Below are positions 4,495-5,678 of a DNA stretch of 5,678 bases, in pieces. Both the position numbers and the translations under genes were made by a program. This stretch comes from Gemmatimonadota bacterium. Its GTDB lineage: Bacteria; Orphanbacterota; Orphanbacteria; Orphanbacterales; Orphanbacteraceae. The stretch spans positions 1 to 5,678 of the forward strand of contig JABDJQ010000297.1 of NCBI GenBank assembly GCA_013002425.1. Reading direction: 5' to 3'. Position 1 is the first letter of the stretch. Each line of letters opens with the position of its first letter. A model generated the notes under the pieces. The model ran no database searches. It had not been told where the DNA came from and worked only from the letters and a program-made list of their open reading frames with translations.

Positions 4495-5678
4495 ATGATC
4501 AACCCGAACGCCGCTAACAGTGTTGGAACGCAGGTTAACCGTTACCTGGACGCCCTCGGTCTTCCGGATGCCTTCGGTGACAAGATCGGCGCCCTCGTCG
4601 ACGCTTCGCGCGGTGACGCCGCCGGCGCGCTTCGCAACATCGTCGATCTGAACAGCGGACTTTCCACGAAAACGCTCGATCGCCTGACCGGCGCTCGCGG
4701 TCGTCGTTCGTTCTGCCGCGGTTTCGTGCGTCGCTCGCATTGCCACGGCCCGCACCTTCACCGTCACGGCCGCACGTACGCTTACCGAAGCCGCGTCGGG
4801 AACCAGGCCCGCATCGGTCAGTCTTACGACACCGGCAAGCGTTTCTTCGGTCTCAAGATTCGCGGCCGCATTTCCGGTCGTCAGTACGCCGGTTCGTTCT
4901 GCCGTCCGGTTCGCTGCGGGAAGTCCGGTTATCTCTACCGCGGCAAGATGTACAAGAACATGGCCGCGATCCGGGCCGACCTTCGCGACGGCCGCGCCGA
5001 CGGGATCGCGACGAAGTATCGCCGGATCCCGGGCTGCCGTCCGCACGGCATTCAGCCGCAGTTCCTGAACTCGATCGGCCGCATGTTCACTCCCGGCTGG
5101 ACGCCCGGGAACGCGCTCAAGAACGTTCTCGGTTCGATTCTCGGTAACGTCGGCAACGTCGGCGGCGCGCAGGGCAACCCGGCCGCGGGTTCCGGCGGCA
5201 ACTCCGGATCGACGAGCGGGATCGGTTCGAGCGAGTCGGTTCTTTCGAACCCGAACCTCTCGATCGAAGACAAGCTGATGCTTCTGATGGCGAAGCTCAG
5301 CGAATTCCTCGACAAGCAGATCGAAGACAAGATGGGCGAGCTCGAGAAAGCGACGCAGGGCAAAGGCGCGAAGGGCGCCGGCGGCAAGAGCGGCGGCGGA
5401 ATCGGCGGGATCTTCGGCAGCCTCGGCAAGATCGCCGGTGGCGTGGCCGGTACGGCCTTCGGCGGACCGCTCGGCGGGATGCTCGGTTCGCAGGCCGGCG
5501 GGATGCTGGGGAACCTTCTCGGCGGCGCCGGCAAATCGGGCGGCGCGCAGGGCGCGAACGGCGCGCAGGGCGGCAAGAAGCCGAACGTGCAGAAGCTGCA
5601 GACGGAACTGCAGAGCCTGATGCAGAAGCGTCAGCAGATGTTCCAGACGATGCAGAACATCATGAAGTCGCTGCACGA
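4495..5678 (+). CDS. unrecognised modular protein: Cys/His/Arg-rich N-half, glycine zipper, coiled coil; C-terminus beyond the right edge
   Basis: The frame is open for 394 codons to the window edge. I cannot assign a family. Residues 1-65 are a neutral helical leader without a signal peptide. Residues 70-185 are strongly basic, with C74, C83, C136, C141 and C181 and a histidine cluster (H82, H84, H87, H89, H91). Residues 212-254 are a Gly/Ser/Asn linker. SIEDKLMLLMAKLSEFLDKQIEDK (256-279) is an amphipathic helix. Residues 300-344 are a glycine zipper (GGIGGIFGSL, GGPLGGMLGS, GGMLGNLLGG) that could insert into or pack against membranes. Residues 364-394 form a Gln/Met-rich coiled coil that continues past the edge. 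The helix, zipper and coiled-coil order recalls secreted translocator-like proteins, which is inference only. All 21 Asn codons are AAC and all 12 Phe codons are TTC, which with the strong ribosome site suggests high expression. Confidence 0.85.
   Translation, partial: MINPNAANSVGTQVNRYLDALGLPDAFGDKIGALVDASRGDAAGALRNIVDLNSGLSTKTLDRLTGARGRRSFCRGFVRRSHCHGPHLHRHGRTYAYRSRVGNQARIGQSYDTGKRFFGLKIRGRISGRQYAGSFCRPVRCGKSGYLYRGKMYKNMAAIRADLRDGRADGIATKYRRIPGCRPHGIQPQFLNSIGRMFTPGWTPGNALKNVLGSILGNVGNVGGAQGNPAAGSGGNSGSTSGIGSSESVLSNPNLSIEDKLMLLMAKLSEFLDKQIEDKMGELEKATQGKGAKGAGGKSGGGIGGIFGSLGKIAGGVAGTAFGGPLGGMLGSQAGGMLGNLLGGAGKSGGAQGANGAQGGKKPNVQKLQTELQSLMQKRQQMFQTMQNIMKSLH

Noticed and set aside
4480..5676. 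398-codon open frame on the minus strand
   Set aside because: It is codon-aligned antisense to the last gene and stays open only because that gene lacks TTA, CTA and TCA codons. The plus strand has the strong Shine-Dalgarno and ordered domains.

Overview
The window is GC-rich, densely coded bacterial DNA from an organism I cannot name. A sigma-54-type promoter, a PKD-fold surface domain and two membrane glycosyltransferases suggest a Gram-negative, possibly myxobacteria-like lineage; that placement is a guess. There are no rRNA or tRNA genes, insertion sequences, integrase genes or CRISPR arrays.

Layout: (1) 1-1202, minus strand, is the N-terminal 400 residues of a GT39/PMT_2-type multi-pass membrane glycosyltransferase that runs off the left edge. 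(2) 1203-1482 is a divergent control region holding two perfect palindromes, a good -24/-12 (sigma-54) promoter facing right and a long inverted repeat in the predicted leader. (3) 1483-1950 and 1941-2411, plus strand, form an overlapping pair: a small membrane-anchored or lipidated protein with one PKD-like domain, then a soluble protein I do not recognise. (4) 2412-2556 is a spacer with a weak hairpin, a tandem 12-bp pyrimidine-rich repeat and a candidate promoter. (5) 2557-4218 is a second GT39-like glycosyltransferase. (6) 4219-4494 is a noncoding spacer with an AT-rich palindrome and a strong hairpin just before a good Shine-Dalgarno. (7) 4495 to the right edge starts a large unrecognised protein. 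Its N-terminal half is Arg/Cys/His-rich. After it come an amphipathic helix, a glycine zipper and a coiled coil, and its codon use looks like that of a highly expressed gene.

How the genes might fit together is inference. The glycosyltransferases would transfer sugars from lipid-linked donors on the outer face of the inner membrane. The PKD protein is exported. The last protein has the parts of a membrane-interacting or self-assembling secreted protein. A cell-surface or secretion locus with glycosylation genes is a reasonable hypothesis, but nothing in the sequence proves that these genes act together. The two genes that run off the edges and the two glycosyltransferases were read by direct translation.
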